A DNA stretch of 64,000 nt from JAVJSD01 sp040219575. GTDB taxonomy: Bacteria > Planctomycetota > Planctomycetia > Pirellulales > Pirellulaceae. A model generated the notes under the pieces. That model did not search any database. It worked only from the letters and a program-made list of their open reading frames with translations, and was not told where the DNA came from. Position 1 is the first letter of the stretch, and each line of letters opens with the position of its first letter. A program made the translations under genes and the position numbers. Location of the stretch: the NCBI GenBank assembly GCA_040219575.1, contig JAVJSD010000127.1:1-64000 (forward strand), read 5' to 3'. Positions 36,628-45,637 of this stretch are shown piece after piece.

Positions 36628-37021
36628 CGGGTAACGTCGTCGTGTTATGGCGCTCTGCGGGGAATTCGAAGGCCCCTATTGTCACGCGGCATTTCCAGCG
36701 CATCGTACGAATCGCGAACGCTCCGCGCGAAGTGAATTTCAGGCATCGCTCTCGTGTCGGAGTCGCTTGTCCGTTTTGCGTCGTCGCCAGCGGTCTGGCC
36801 GTGTTGCTGCTCTTGCAGAAGGGAGGGGAACGAGAACGTTGGATCTATTTGTCCTTTTGTTCGCCACAGACGGCGAAGGTTGGACGCTGAACGGTCGCGC
36901 CAGTTCGCTGCCGCGGGTTCATCCATGCACGCCAAAGGGCAGACGCGAATTGCCGAATCCAACGCTACCGACTAGAACTTAGGGTGTCGTCAGAGTCGTC
37001 GAAAGGATCGCCCTTCGCATC
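36628..37021. other. Intergenic region, nothing recognised
   Basis: Nearly 400 bp without a supported gene, tRNA or clear hairpin. Short frames exist on both strands but have no ribosome sites or recognisable domains. Confidence 0.4.
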
Positions 37022-37028
37022 AAGGAGG
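37022..37028 (+). promoter_or_regulatory. Strong ribosome-binding site of the SEC-C protein
   Basis: AAGGAGG, 7 nt before a GTG at 37036. This near-perfect site fixes the non-ATG start. Confidence 0.75.
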
Positions 37029-37035
37029 TACGCCC

Positions 37036-38457
37036 GTGCCCCAACAGGAAGTGTCGCTTCTCGAGCGTTTGTGCAAGGTCCAGAATCCTCGCCTGCTGGA
37101 GGACTGGGGAGACGGCTACTACGTGGCCGCCTGTCGCGTTTCACTTGACGATGTCCCAGCTCTAATCGACATCGCGGGAAGGTGGGGCGATTGGGAATGG
37201 TCCGAAATGGAGCTCGGGTCGGAGGTCGCCCCAAATACCGCCGATCTGCTGCCGGCTACGGCCTGGCGGACGCTGGCCGACTTGAAGCCCGAGGCGGCCG
37301 TCGCTCCGTTGATCAAGATACTGCGTGGATTGGAGGACGGTTTCGACGACTGGGTGTCGGAAGAACTGCCGCTCCTGTTCGGCAAGATCGGGGAAGCGGC
37401 CGTCCCGGCGCTGATCCACCTCGCCAAGGACGCCGGCGAGCGAGAGTCCATTCGCTCGCTTGCGGCGCGCGGGCTGCGCAGCGTGGCCAAACATCATCCG
37501 CACGCCCGCGATCGGGTCGTCGCCGGCTTGACGGAAATGATGGCCCAGGCCAAGCAAGACGACGTCCATTTCAACACGGCGTTGCTTGTCGAGTTGGTCG
37601 AAATGCCGGCGGTGGAGGCTGCCGAGGCGATCGAGCGGGCGTTCGCGGGCGACCTTCTTGACGTCGGCATGATGGGCGATTGGGAAGTTGTCCGAAAGAG
37701 ACTGGGCATTGAAGGCCTCGGGCTGCAGATGCCCAATTCTCCGTTCAACTCGCTCGAGAAACTCCGGAAGCAAATGGGCATCGGAATTTTCTCCGATCAG
37801 CCGCTTTACGATTTCGTAGACGGCGAGATCGACCCCAAGGCCGAGCAGGCATACTACGAGCGAGCATGGAACACGTTCTCCAATTCGCGCGAAGCGCAGC
37901 AGGTCATCGACCGCCACGGCGATCTGGGATGGCATCGGCCGCTGCTTGAGTTCGGCATCCAATACTTGGGCAAAACCGTCGACCAGTTGACGATCGGCAG
38001 CGTTCAGGAGTTCTTGCTTGAACACGTGCCGCGCAAAGTCTCGGCCGCCGCGGACGTCGCGGCGTCGATCGTCTACGAACTTGCCTTGTTTTGGGAGTAC
38101 TTGGACCGCGTCTATCAACTTTCCGAGGCGAAAGCAATCGCCGCATGGCTCAAGACGGACGGCTTGGTCTCCCGGTTGGAAGCGGAGCTGTCCGACGATT
38201 CGAAATTCGGCATGGCCAAGTCGTTGTTCATGATGGGACGGGAGGCCGGCTACGACATGACTTCGCAAGCAGGGCTCGACGAATTCATGATGGCCTACAA
38301 CGAGTCGATTCGTTCAAAGCAGCCACGACGCGCAGCCCAACCGCCATCGCCATCGCCGTCGCCCGTACCCGCGCCCGTCGCCCGGACGCAGCGCGTCGGC
38401 CGCAATGATCCCTGTCCCTGTGGAAGCGGGAAGAAGTTCAAGAAGTGCTGCCGCTAG
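37036..38457 (+). CDS. SEC-C motif protein, helical-repeat body
   Basis: The product has 473 residues. A leader (VSLLERLCKVQNPRLLEDWG) is followed by helical repeats of HEAT-like type near 60-210 (ATAWRTLADLKPEAAVAPLIKIL; GEAAVPALIHLAKDAGERESIRSLAARGL), an unknown middle, and a C-terminal SEC-C zinc motif (VGRNDPCPCGSGKKFKKCC). SEC-C is the small zinc-binding motif first noted in SecA; proteins with it are varied and may bind other proteins. The start is GTG. Whether the role involves secretion is unknown. Confidence 0.8.
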   Translation: MPQQEVSLLERLCKVQNPRLLEDWGDGYYVAACRVSLDDVPALIDIAGRWGDWEWSEMELGSEVAPNTADLLPATAWRTLADLKPEAAVAPLIKILRGLEDGFDDWVSEELPLLFGKIGEAAVPALIHLAKDAGERESIRSLAARGLRSVAKHHPHARDRVVAGLTEMMAQAKQDDVHFNTALLVELVEMPAVEAAEAIERAFAGDLLDVGMMGDWEVVRKRLGIEGLGLQMPNSPFNSLEKLRKQMGIGIFSDQPLYDFVDGEIDPKAEQAYYERAWNTFSNSREAQQVIDRHGDLGWHRPLLEFGIQYLGKTVDQLTIGSVQEFLLEHVPRKVSAAADVAASIVYELALFWEYLDRVYQLSEAKAIAAWLKTDGLVSRLEAELSDDSKFGMAKSLFMMGREAGYDMTSQAGLDEFMMAYNESIRSKQPRRAAQPPSPSPSPVPAPVARTQRVGRNDPCPCGSGKKFKKCCR

Positions 38458-38771
38458 CGCCCATCAGCGCCCTGGTGCTGCAGACGTCTCTCAACCGTTG
38501 CCGAAGGTTTGCTCGGCGCGGCAATTGACTTGCCTTCGCTTGTCCGCCGTAGTACGTTCGAATCGCGAGCCGCCCGCTTGGCTAAAATGCCGGTCGCGGA
38601 ACTTGCCGATCAACGGGTGGACGCGCCAAGCCCAAGTCCGGGCTTGGGAAATTTCATGGGAATCCGTGCACCTGCAAGGCGGCGGGGTGCTCGCGGTCGC
38701 TCGCCCATCTTGCGTTCAAGTTGAATTGGCAGGTGGGCGTTTTCCCTCGTCCCCAAGCAGGTAAAGAAACG
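38458..38771. other. Intergenic region, nothing recognised
   Basis: About 310 bp with no supported gene or clear hairpin. It probably holds the promoter of the downstream cytochrome c gene; no consensus promoter could be assigned. Confidence 0.4.
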
Positions 38772-41711
38772 ATGCAAAACTTGTACATCTGCGCCCTGCT
38801 GGCGTGTCTTACGGCCGCCGTTTTTGTCGACCATTGCGGCGGCGCCGAACCCGGCGATTCTCCCGAGGGAGCGGCGAAGTTTCCCGACGCGATGTCGCCG
38901 CGGGACTCGCTGGCGGCGATTCGCGTGACGGCGGGACTGCGGGTGGAATTGATCGCCGCCGAACCGCTCGTCGCGGATCCGATCGACGTCGCCTTCGGGC
39001 CGGACGGTCGTGTGTGGGTGGTCGAGATGGGGGACTATCCGCTGGGCGTGGACGGCAACGCCGGCGGGCGCGTCCGATTTCTGACCGACTCCAACGGCGA
39101 CGGCAATCTCGACCAGTCGACCTTGTTCCTCGACGGCCTCAACTTCCCCACCAGCGTCGCGCCTTGGCGCGACGGCGTGCTGGTCACCGCCGCGCCGGAC
39201 CTGTTGTTCGCGAGAGACACCGACGGCGACGGTCGGGCCGACACAACGCGCGTGCTCTATACGGGCTTCGGCGAAGGCAACCAACAGCACCGCGTGAATG
39301 GACTGCAATGGGGACTCGACAACTGGATCCACGTCGCCAACGGAGACAGCAACGGCGTGATCGTCTCCAAGAAGACGGGCCAGAAGGTCGACATCAGCGG
39401 ACGCGATCTGCGGATTCGGCCCGACTCGGGAGAACTGGACCCGCTCAGCGCTCGCACCCAGTACGGCCGCCATCGCGACGACTGGGGGAACTGGTTTGGA
39501 TGCAGCAATTCGCGACCCGCCTGGCATGTGGCATTGGCCGATCACTATCTGCGCCGCAACCGGCATTTCGTCCCGCCCGATCCCGCGGTGCACATTTCGG
39601 AAACGCCCGGCGCCGCCCGGATCTATCCCGCCAGCAAAACGCTGGCGCGTTTCAACGACGCGGCGCGAGCTGATCGCTTTACGTCGGCATGTGGGCACAT
39701 GATCTACCGCGACGAGCGACTGGGGGCGCAGTTCGCCGGCAATTCGTTCGTCTGCGAGCCGGTTCACAACCTGGTGCATCGTGAGATCGTCGAGGCCGAC
39801 GGCGCGACGTTCCACTCGCATCGACCGGCGGCCGACGCCGAGCGCGAATTCTTCGCTTCCGCCGACAACTGGACCCGACCGACCAACATTCGCCTGGCGC
39901 CCGACGGTTCGCTGTGGGTGGTCGATATGTATCGCCTGGTGATCGAACATCCGCAATGGATTCCGGAGGCCTGGCAAGCGAAGGTCGATCTGCGGGCCGG
40001 CGCCGACATGGGGCGCATCTATCGCATCTCTCGCGCCGGCGACGATCACGAGGAGAAGTTCGCCATGCCGCGGCTCGATCGGTTGAGTACGGACGACTTG
40101 GTCAGGGCGCTCAACAGCCCCAACGGCTGGCGGCGCGACATGGTCCAGCAGTTGTTGTTGTGGCGGGCCGAGGAGAAAGCCGGGCCGCCGCTGGCGAAGT
40201 TGGCGGCGGACGGCCGGCGGCCGCAGACGCGGCTGCAAGCGTTGTGCACGCTCGACGGCCTCGATGCGATCACGGTGGAAGTGCTGCTTGATGCGCTGAA
40301 GGATCCGCATCCGGGCGTCCGCCGGCACGCCATTCGGTTGAGCGAAACCTGGAGAGAGCGGTTTCCACAACTTACCTCCGCGGCGCTCCAACTCGTCGAC
40401 GATCCCGATCCCCAAGTGCAGATGCAGCTGGCGTACAGCCTGGGCGAGTGGAGCGGCGCGGCGGCGTCCGCGGCGCTCGCCAAGCTGCTCATGCGACATG
40501 AGAACGATCCCTATCGCTTTGCCGCGGCGGTCAGTTCGCTCGACGAGCGGAAGATCGGCCCGGTGCTCGACATCGTCTTGAGCGAGTCTCGCCAGCGGAG
40601 CACCCATCAAATCGCCCTGTTGCAGGTGGTGCGGTTGGCGCTGTTGATGGGCGACGACGACGTGGTGCGCCGGACCGTCGACGCGATGACGCAACGGGCC
40701 GACGGAAAGCTGGCCGAATGGCAATTGCAGGCGTTGGCCGACATGCGGGAATCTCTGACCACGATTCGTAAGAAACTGGATGCTGACGCCCAGACGCGTC
40801 TCCAACAGGTGTTTCAACAAGCACGGGCCGTCGCAAATGACGACTCGGCTACGGAAACCGACCGGCTGACGGCGATCCCGCTGCTGGCCGTCGAGGCGGA
40901 GCACCGCAACGACGACCTGAACCTGCTCAGCGAGTTGCTGCTGCCGCAGAACGCTCCGGTCCTCCAGCAGGCGGCGCTGGAGAGCCTGGCGCAGGTCAAC
41001 AGCGCGCGGCCTGCCGAACTGCTGCTCGAGCATTTCGCCGCCGCCACGCCTCGCCTGCGTGCGCAGATCGTCGACGTATTGCTCAGTCGTAACGCCTGGA
41101 TCGAACGACTGCTGGCGTCCCTCGCCGACGGACGCATTCAGTCCCGTCAATTGAGCGCCAGTCATCGCCAGTTGCTGGTGACGCATCGCAATCGCACGGT
41201 GCGAGAGCGGGCCGAGGAACTGTTGGCCGACACCCTCAGCGCCGATCGCCAGGCGATCGTCGCCAGTTACCGCGACGCACTGCGGGAGTCGGGCGACATG
41301 GAGCGAGGGCGGAAGGTCTTTCGCAAGAACTGCAACGTCTGCCATCGTTTGGAGAACGACGGTCACCAGGTCGGTCCCGATCTGGCGGGGCTCAAGAATC
41401 CCACGCCGGAAGCGATGTTGGTCGCCATCCTCGATCCGAATCAGGCGGTGGAGGATCGCTATCTGCAATACACGGCCGTCACCGTGCGGGGACGCATTTT
41501 CAGCGGCATGCTGGCGGCCGAGACCGGCGCCAGCATCACGCTCGCCGGCCCCGAGGGGAAACGCCACGACATCCTCCGCGGCGACATCGAACAGCTCACC
41601 AGCAGCGGCAAGTCGCTCATGCCCGACGGTATGGAAAAGCAACTCACGCCGCAGGATCTTTCCGATCTGTTCGCCTACCTGGCCGACAACCAGAACGAGC
41701 GTGAGAGGTAA
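38772..41711 (+). CDS. PVC-type dehydrogenase-like propeller with HEAT repeats and cytochrome c
   Basis: The product has 979 residues. A signal peptide (LYICALLACLTAAVFV) leads to a large propeller domain (residues about 40-400: DPIDVAFGPDGRVWVVEMGDYP, GLQWGLDNWIHVANGDSNG, LAPDGSLWVVDMYR), HEAT-type repeats (about 420-830) and a C-terminal cytochrome c with CNVCH near residue 853 and a distal Met (SLMPDGME) near the end. This layout is the membrane-bound dehydrogenase family found throughout Planctomycetes and Verrucomicrobia (PVC). The enzyme's substrate is unknown; the heme domain suggests electron transfer outside the cytoplasm. Start ATG at 38772. Confidence 0.9.
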   Translation: MQNLYICALLACLTAAVFVDHCGGAEPGDSPEGAAKFPDAMSPRDSLAAIRVTAGLRVELIAAEPLVADPIDVAFGPDGRVWVVEMGDYPLGVDGNAGGRVRFLTDSNGDGNLDQSTLFLDGLNFPTSVAPWRDGVLVTAAPDLLFARDTDGDGRADTTRVLYTGFGEGNQQHRVNGLQWGLDNWIHVANGDSNGVIVSKKTGQKVDISGRDLRIRPDSGELDPLSARTQYGRHRDDWGNWFGCSNSRPAWHVALADHYLRRNRHFVPPDPAVHISETPGAARIYPASKTLARFNDAARADRFTSACGHMIYRDERLGAQFAGNSFVCEPVHNLVHREIVEADGATFHSHRPAADAEREFFASADNWTRPTNIRLAPDGSLWVVDMYRLVIEHPQWIPEAWQAKVDLRAGADMGRIYRISRAGDDHEEKFAMPRLDRLSTDDLVRALNSPNGWRRDMVQQLLLWRAEEKAGPPLAKLAADGRRPQTRLQALCTLDGLDAITVEVLLDALKDPHPGVRRHAIRLSETWRERFPQLTSAALQLVDDPDPQVQMQLAYSLGEWSGAAASAALAKLLMRHENDPYRFAAAVSSLDERKIGPVLDIVLSESRQRSTHQIALLQVVRLALLMGDDDVVRRTVDAMTQRADGKLAEWQLQALADMRESLTTIRKKLDADAQTRLQQVFQQARAVANDDSATETDRLTAIPLLAVEAEHRNDDLNLLSELLLPQNAPVLQQAALESLAQVNSARPAELLLEHFAAATPRLRAQIVDVLLSRNAWIERLLASLADGRIQSRQLSASHRQLLVTHRNRTVRERAEELLADTLSADRQAIVASYRDALRESGDMERGRKVFRKNCNVCHRLENDGHQVGPDLAGLKNPTPEAMLVAILDPNQAVEDRYLQYTAVTVRGRIFSGMLAAETGASITLAGPEGKRHDILRGDIEQLTSSGKSLMPDGMEKQLTPQDLSDLFAYLADNQNERER

Positions 41712-41754
41712 TGTTCATGGAAAATGCCTGTTGTCGTGCCAGCGGGGCACTCTT

Positions 41755-42046
41755 GCGCACCGAAGGTGCATGGCAGGTCAGCCCTGGGCAAGTTTGCGCA
41801 GCAAACGCCGCCCAGGGTTGAGAGTTCGATGGCCTTGCGGCACGCTGAAGGCGTGCGGTGGTCGAGCGGCCACGCCAGGGCGACTCACGGCAGGGCGACT
41901 CACAAGGAGAAACGCGACGGCCAATTTCTCGCCAAGCCGCTTGCCGCACGCCCTCGGCGTGCCCATGTTGTTGGGCCGCCGTACCCAGGGCGGCACTCGC
42001 GGCGCTCGTTTGCCCAGGGCTGACCTGCCAGGCACCTTCGGTGCGG
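41755..42046. repeat. 37-bp inverted repeat pair with inner hairpins, spacer 218 bp
   Basis: The outer arms are 41755-41791 and 42010-42046 and match as reverse complements in 35 of 37 positions (core CACCGAAGGTGC, then GGCAGGTCAGCCCTGGGCAA). Inside are two smaller hairpins that also mirror each other (GCACGCTGAAGGCGTGC at 41840-41856; GCACGCCCTCGGCGTGC at 41946-41962) and a tandem AGGGCGACTCAC (near 41878-41903). No gene lies within. It fills most of the 412-bp gap between the cytochrome c and DUF4126 genes. Confidence 0.8.
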
Positions 42047-42124
42047 AAGATGCAGGTTGGCGGCCATGCTACGGAAATACACCCGGACGTTGCGAACGTC
42101 CAGCGACTGACGAATCAACCGAGA

Positions 42125-42715
42125 TTAAGTCGATTCCACGGCGGCCTGCCGGCGAAAGAGGCGGCTCAGCAAACGCCAGGCGAATCGCCCCAAAACGACG
42201 ACCAGAACGGCCGACACGACCACCGCCAGCAGCGGCGCGACGATCGCCAGCAACGAGAGCAGCACCGCCGACACCCATTCGCCCGTGGCCACCACCGCGT
42301 TGCCCAGTCCGGCGGTGAAGCCGGTCGAAAGCGTCCGCACGCCGGCCGTCCCCAAGCTGATCACACCGGCCGAACCGCCGCCGGCGATGACCGCCACCGA
42401 CCACTTCAGCAGGGGATCGACCTCCACGGCGCTGGCCGCCACCACCAATACCCCCGCCGCCACGGCGGTCGGGGAAGAGATGCTGTCCAGCAAATTGTCG
42501 AGCCAGGGAATGTAGTACGCACCGATTTCCAGCGCCGTGGCGATCCCCAACGCCGTCGCCGCCGGCCAGGTCGCCAGCCACTCGAAGCCTTCCGAGGGCG
42601 GCATCCAGCCCAGCAGCCCGGCAACGCTGGCGATCAACAGCGGCACGAACACGCGGAAGCCGCACGACGCCGCCAGGCCGATGCCCACGGCGAGAGCCAG
42701 AATGGTTTCGTACAT
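42125..42715 (-). CDS. DUF4126 membrane protein
   Basis: A 196-residue integral membrane protein with about five to six hydrophobic segments. The body (ILALAVGIGLAASCGFRVFVPLLIASVAG, then MPPSEGFEWLATWPAATALGIATALEIGAYYIPWLDNLLD and SLGTAGVRTLSTGFTAGLGNAVVATGEW) is that of DUF4126, a family found widely in bacteria with no known function. The C-terminus is basic (RRLFRRQ). GGGGAA precedes the ATG at 42715. Confidence 0.85.
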   Translation of the reverse strand: MYETILALAVGIGLAASCGFRVFVPLLIASVAGLLGWMPPSEGFEWLATWPAATALGIATALEIGAYYIPWLDNLLDSISSPTAVAAGVLVVAASAVEVDPLLKWSVAVIAGGGSAGVISLGTAGVRTLSTGFTAGLGNAVVATGEWVSAVLLSLLAIVAPLLAVVVSAVLVVVLGRFAWRLLSRLFRRQAAVEST

Positions 42716-42909
42716 GGTGGGTTCCCCCCGGGGGAAAGGTCGGCAGTTCGTCGACGAACTCTACCTTGCCGCAAGGAGTAATTCGCCCGCCGACCCCATT
42801 TCTTGGCGGCCCCCCTTGTGATTTCTCGGGCCTGTATCTATAGAAATACTTAGAGAATTTGTGAAGAGTTGGCGACGCCCGCGTGCGGCGCCGGCGGTCC
42901 GTCGCCGAT

Positions 42910-42937
42910 ACGCCCGGGCGCCACGGCGCCCGGGCGT
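42910..42937. repeat. Perfect 13-bp stem with 2-nt loop
   Basis: ACGCCCGGGCGCC, then AC, then GGCGCCCGGGCGT, read as a perfect hairpin of very high GC. No run of T follows on either side, so it is not a classic terminator. The next repeat begins 9 bp downstream. Confidence 0.85.
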
Positions 42938-42946
42938 CCACAGGAC

Positions 42947-43020
42947 GGGGACCGGCTCATTTTTCGGCGACGATTCGCCTGCTGCAAGCAAGGCGTGATC
43001 GCCGAAGATTGTGCCTGTCC
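42947..43020. repeat. Inverted repeat of the GGCNCATTTTTCGGC type, spacer 12 bp
   Basis: The left arm is 42947-42979 (core CCGGCTCATTTTTCGGCGA) and the right arm 42992-43020 (core TCGCCGAAGATTGTGCC). They match with several mismatches. The motif resembles repeats of the GGACAGGCACATTTTC type that I associate with planctomycete genomes; that association is memory-based. Confidence 0.6.
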
Positions 43021-43126
43021 GTCTGTCTTGCTGTTGTGCAGCGTCATGTTTCTCGTCGAAGGCCGTGGTCCTTCGAACGATGCCGACAGTCGTTTGGTTG
43101 GCTTCTTGTCGCCCTGGAGAATCGCC

Positions 43127-45382
43127 ATGATTCTGCGTCGCGAGGCGATCTGCGGATCGCCGGTGGGTGCGCTGGTCGTGTTGTTGTCGGCGGTCGTCGT
43201 CCCCTTGTTCACGGTCTCTGGGAGCCTCGCAACTGTCTCGGCCCAGGACTGGCCCAGCTGGCGCGGTCCGACGCAAAACGGCGTCTCGCCGGAAACGAAC
43301 CTCATCGACGCCTTCGATCCCGCTGGCGGCGAAGACAGCAATGTACGCTGGATGCGGTCCGAACTGGCGGGCATCTCGACGCCGATCGTGATGCATGGCC
43401 GGCTCTACACGCTCTGCCGCAGCAACGTCGAGTCGCCCAAGGAAGGCGAGAAGGTCGTTTGCGCCGACGCCGCCACGGGCGAAGTGCTGTGGGAGAATCG
43501 CTTCAACGTCTACCTTAGCGATGTGCCGGCCGAACGCGTCGGTTGGTCGAACGTCGCCGGCGATCCCGTCACGGGCCGCGTCTACGCCCTGGGCGTGTGC
43601 GGACTGTTTCAGTGCCTCGACGGCCGAACCGGCAAGACGATCTGGTCGCGTTCGCTGTCCGAGGAGTTCGGCATGCTGACCACCTACGGCGGCCGCACCA
43701 ACACGCCGGTGTTGTTCGAAGACCTGGTGATCATCAGCGGCGTGACCACGGGCTGGGGCGAGACCGCCCGTCCCGCACACCGCCTGCTGGCGTTTGACAA
43801 GCGCGACGGCCGCCTGGTCTGGCTCAGCAGCACGCGGCTGCTTCCGGAGGACACCACCTACAGCACGCCGGTCGTCGCCACGCTCGACGGCCAAGCGGCG
43901 ATCGTGCTGGGCGCCGGCGACGGCAGCGTCTACGCCATGCAGCCCCGCACGGGCCAGGTGATCTGGAAGTTCGACCTTTCCCGCCGCGGCATCAACACCT
44001 CGCCGGTCGTGGTCGGCGATCGGGTCTTCATCGGCCATAGCGAGGAGAACGTGCAAGGCACCAGCATGGGCGCGCTGGTGGCGATCGACGGCCGCGGCCG
44101 CGGCGACATCACCAAGACGAACGAGATCTGGCGCGTCGACGAGTTGATGGTCGGCAAGAGTTCGCCGTTGGTCGTCGGCGGACGCCTCTACGCCGCCGAG
44201 GACTCCGGCGGGTTCCACGTGCTCGACGCCGCCACCGGTGAGCCGATCGGGCGGTCGACGAAACTCGGCACCACCATGCGCGGCAGCCTGCTCTACGCCG
44301 ACGGCAAGATCTACGCCTGCACCACCGGCGGCCGCTGGTGGATCTTCCAGCCGACCGAAGACGGCGTCCGCGCGCTCGATCGTCAGCGACTGCCGCTTGG
44401 CGATGAAGTTCAGGGCTCGCCGATTGCCGCCGGCGGCCGCGTCTACTTGCCGACCACCAGCGGCATGTACTGCCTGGGGCGCGGCGATGCGTCGCCCGCC
44501 ATCGCGACGCCGCCAGTCATCGCCACAGAAGCCGTTAAGGAAACCTCCAGCGGCGATTCCGTCGTGAAACACGCGCAACTGGTTCCCGCCGAAGTGCTCG
44601 TTCGCCCCGGGGAACAGGTGCAATACGAACTGCGGTTGTTCAACGCCCGCGGGCAGCTCGTTGGTTCGAGCAAAGCCCAGTACACCGTCGAGGGCGACGG
44701 AGCGATCAGCGACGCGGGCCTGTTTCAAGCCTCGTCGGAGACGCGGCACACGACCGCCGTCGTCGCCGCCGCCGTGCCGGGCAGCGACGTCGTCGCCCGG
44801 GCCCGCGTCAGAGTCGTGCCGCCGCTGCCGTGGACGTTCGATTTCCGCGACGGCGCCGTGCCGCCCACCTGGATCGGCGCCGACTACCGGCACGTCGTCC
44901 GCGAAGTCGACGGACAGCCGGCGCTGGTCAAGATTTCGACCATCCCCAAGGGAACCCGCAGCCAGTCGTGGATGGGGCCCGTGGACCTGTCGGACTACAC
45001 CATCCAGGCCGACGTCCGCGGCGCCGAGCAGGACGGCAAGATGCCCGACATCGGCCTGATCGCGCAGCGCTACACGCTCGACCTGATGGGCGAGCACCAG
45101 CAACTGCAGATCCGCACCTGGCCGCCGCAACTGCGGATGGCCCAGACGATCCCCTTCGCCTGGGAGCCGGGCGTGTGGTACACGATGAAGTTCCGCGCCG
45201 CGCTGGAAGACGGCCAGGCGGTGCTCCGCGGCAAAGTCTGGAAGCGCGGCGAGGCCGAACCGGCCGACTGGACGCTGACCGCGACCGACGCCGCCCCCAA
45301 CCACACCGGCAGCCCCGGCCTGTTCGGCAACGCCAGCAACGCGGAAATCACCCTCGACAATTTGAGCGTCACCCCGAATTAG
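43127..45382 (+). CDS. Exported PQQ-type beta-propeller with Ig-like and LamG-like tail
   Basis: The product has 751 residues. Signal peptide (ALVVLLSAVVVPLFTVSGSL) and DWPSWRGPTQNGVSPE opening. Propeller blades fill residues about 45-460 with the pattern DAATGEVLWENR, DGRTGKTIWSR, QPRTGQVIWKFD. After residue 480 come an Ig-like segment (RPGEQVQYELRLFNARG) and a LamG/concanavalin-like domain (DFRDGAVPPTWIG, DYTIQADVRG, EITLDNLSV at the end), which often bind carbohydrates. The role is probably extracellular; no catalytic site is seen. The ATG at 43127 has GGAG 8 nt upstream; longer frames exist upstream but run into the repeat region. No close partner gene. Confidence 0.85.
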   Translation: MILRREAICGSPVGALVVLLSAVVVPLFTVSGSLATVSAQDWPSWRGPTQNGVSPETNLIDAFDPAGGEDSNVRWMRSELAGISTPIVMHGRLYTLCRSNVESPKEGEKVVCADAATGEVLWENRFNVYLSDVPAERVGWSNVAGDPVTGRVYALGVCGLFQCLDGRTGKTIWSRSLSEEFGMLTTYGGRTNTPVLFEDLVIISGVTTGWGETARPAHRLLAFDKRDGRLVWLSSTRLLPEDTTYSTPVVATLDGQAAIVLGAGDGSVYAMQPRTGQVIWKFDLSRRGINTSPVVVGDRVFIGHSEENVQGTSMGALVAIDGRGRGDITKTNEIWRVDELMVGKSSPLVVGGRLYAAEDSGGFHVLDAATGEPIGRSTKLGTTMRGSLLYADGKIYACTTGGRWWIFQPTEDGVRALDRQRLPLGDEVQGSPIAAGGRVYLPTTSGMYCLGRGDASPAIATPPVIATEAVKETSSGDSVVKHAQLVPAEVLVRPGEQVQYELRLFNARGQLVGSSKAQYTVEGDGAISDAGLFQASSETRHTTAVVAAAVPGSDVVARARVRVVPPLPWTFDFRDGAVPPTWIGADYRHVVREVDGQPALVKISTIPKGTRSQSWMGPVDLSDYTIQADVRGAEQDGKMPDIGLIAQRYTLDLMGEHQQLQIRTWPPQLRMAQTIPFAWEPGVWYTMKFRAALEDGQAVLRGKVWKRGEAEPADWTLTATDAAPNHTGSPGLFGNASNAEITLDNLSVTPN

Positions 45383-45637
45383 ACGTTCCGAAGCCGTAGG
45401 TCAGGCACTGCCTGAAGGGCGCGGCGTGATCTCGGGCCGCAATGCGGCGGGCCAAGTCGGGGCCACCCTTCGTGCTTGGTCGCTTCAACAATCAACAATC
45501 GGCGTTCACCGTTTTGGTTGTTGAAGTGAAAGACGGAAGAAGAAGGCACGTGCGGCGATCTCTCCACGCGCCGGTCGTCTCCAACTACACTGGAGGGCTC
45601 GCTTCGCACCGATCGCCCCACCCCGAAGAGACGCACC

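Larger units (their letters stand above)
42716..43126. other. Intergenic region with a strong hairpin and an inverted repeat
   Basis: No gene is supported between the divergent DUF4126 and propeller genes. It holds a perfect palindrome at 42910-42937 and a second inverted pair at 42947-43020. Confidence 0.5.

Noticed and set aside
38610..41642. A frame of over 1,000 codons antisense to the cytochrome c fusion
   Set aside because: It is almost fully within the sense gene, lacks a recognisable domain and has the Arg/Gln/His-rich composition expected of antisense translation.
42761..45304. Long minus-strand frame opposite the second propeller gene
   Set aside because: Antisense shadow of a gene with a clear signal peptide and propeller repeats.
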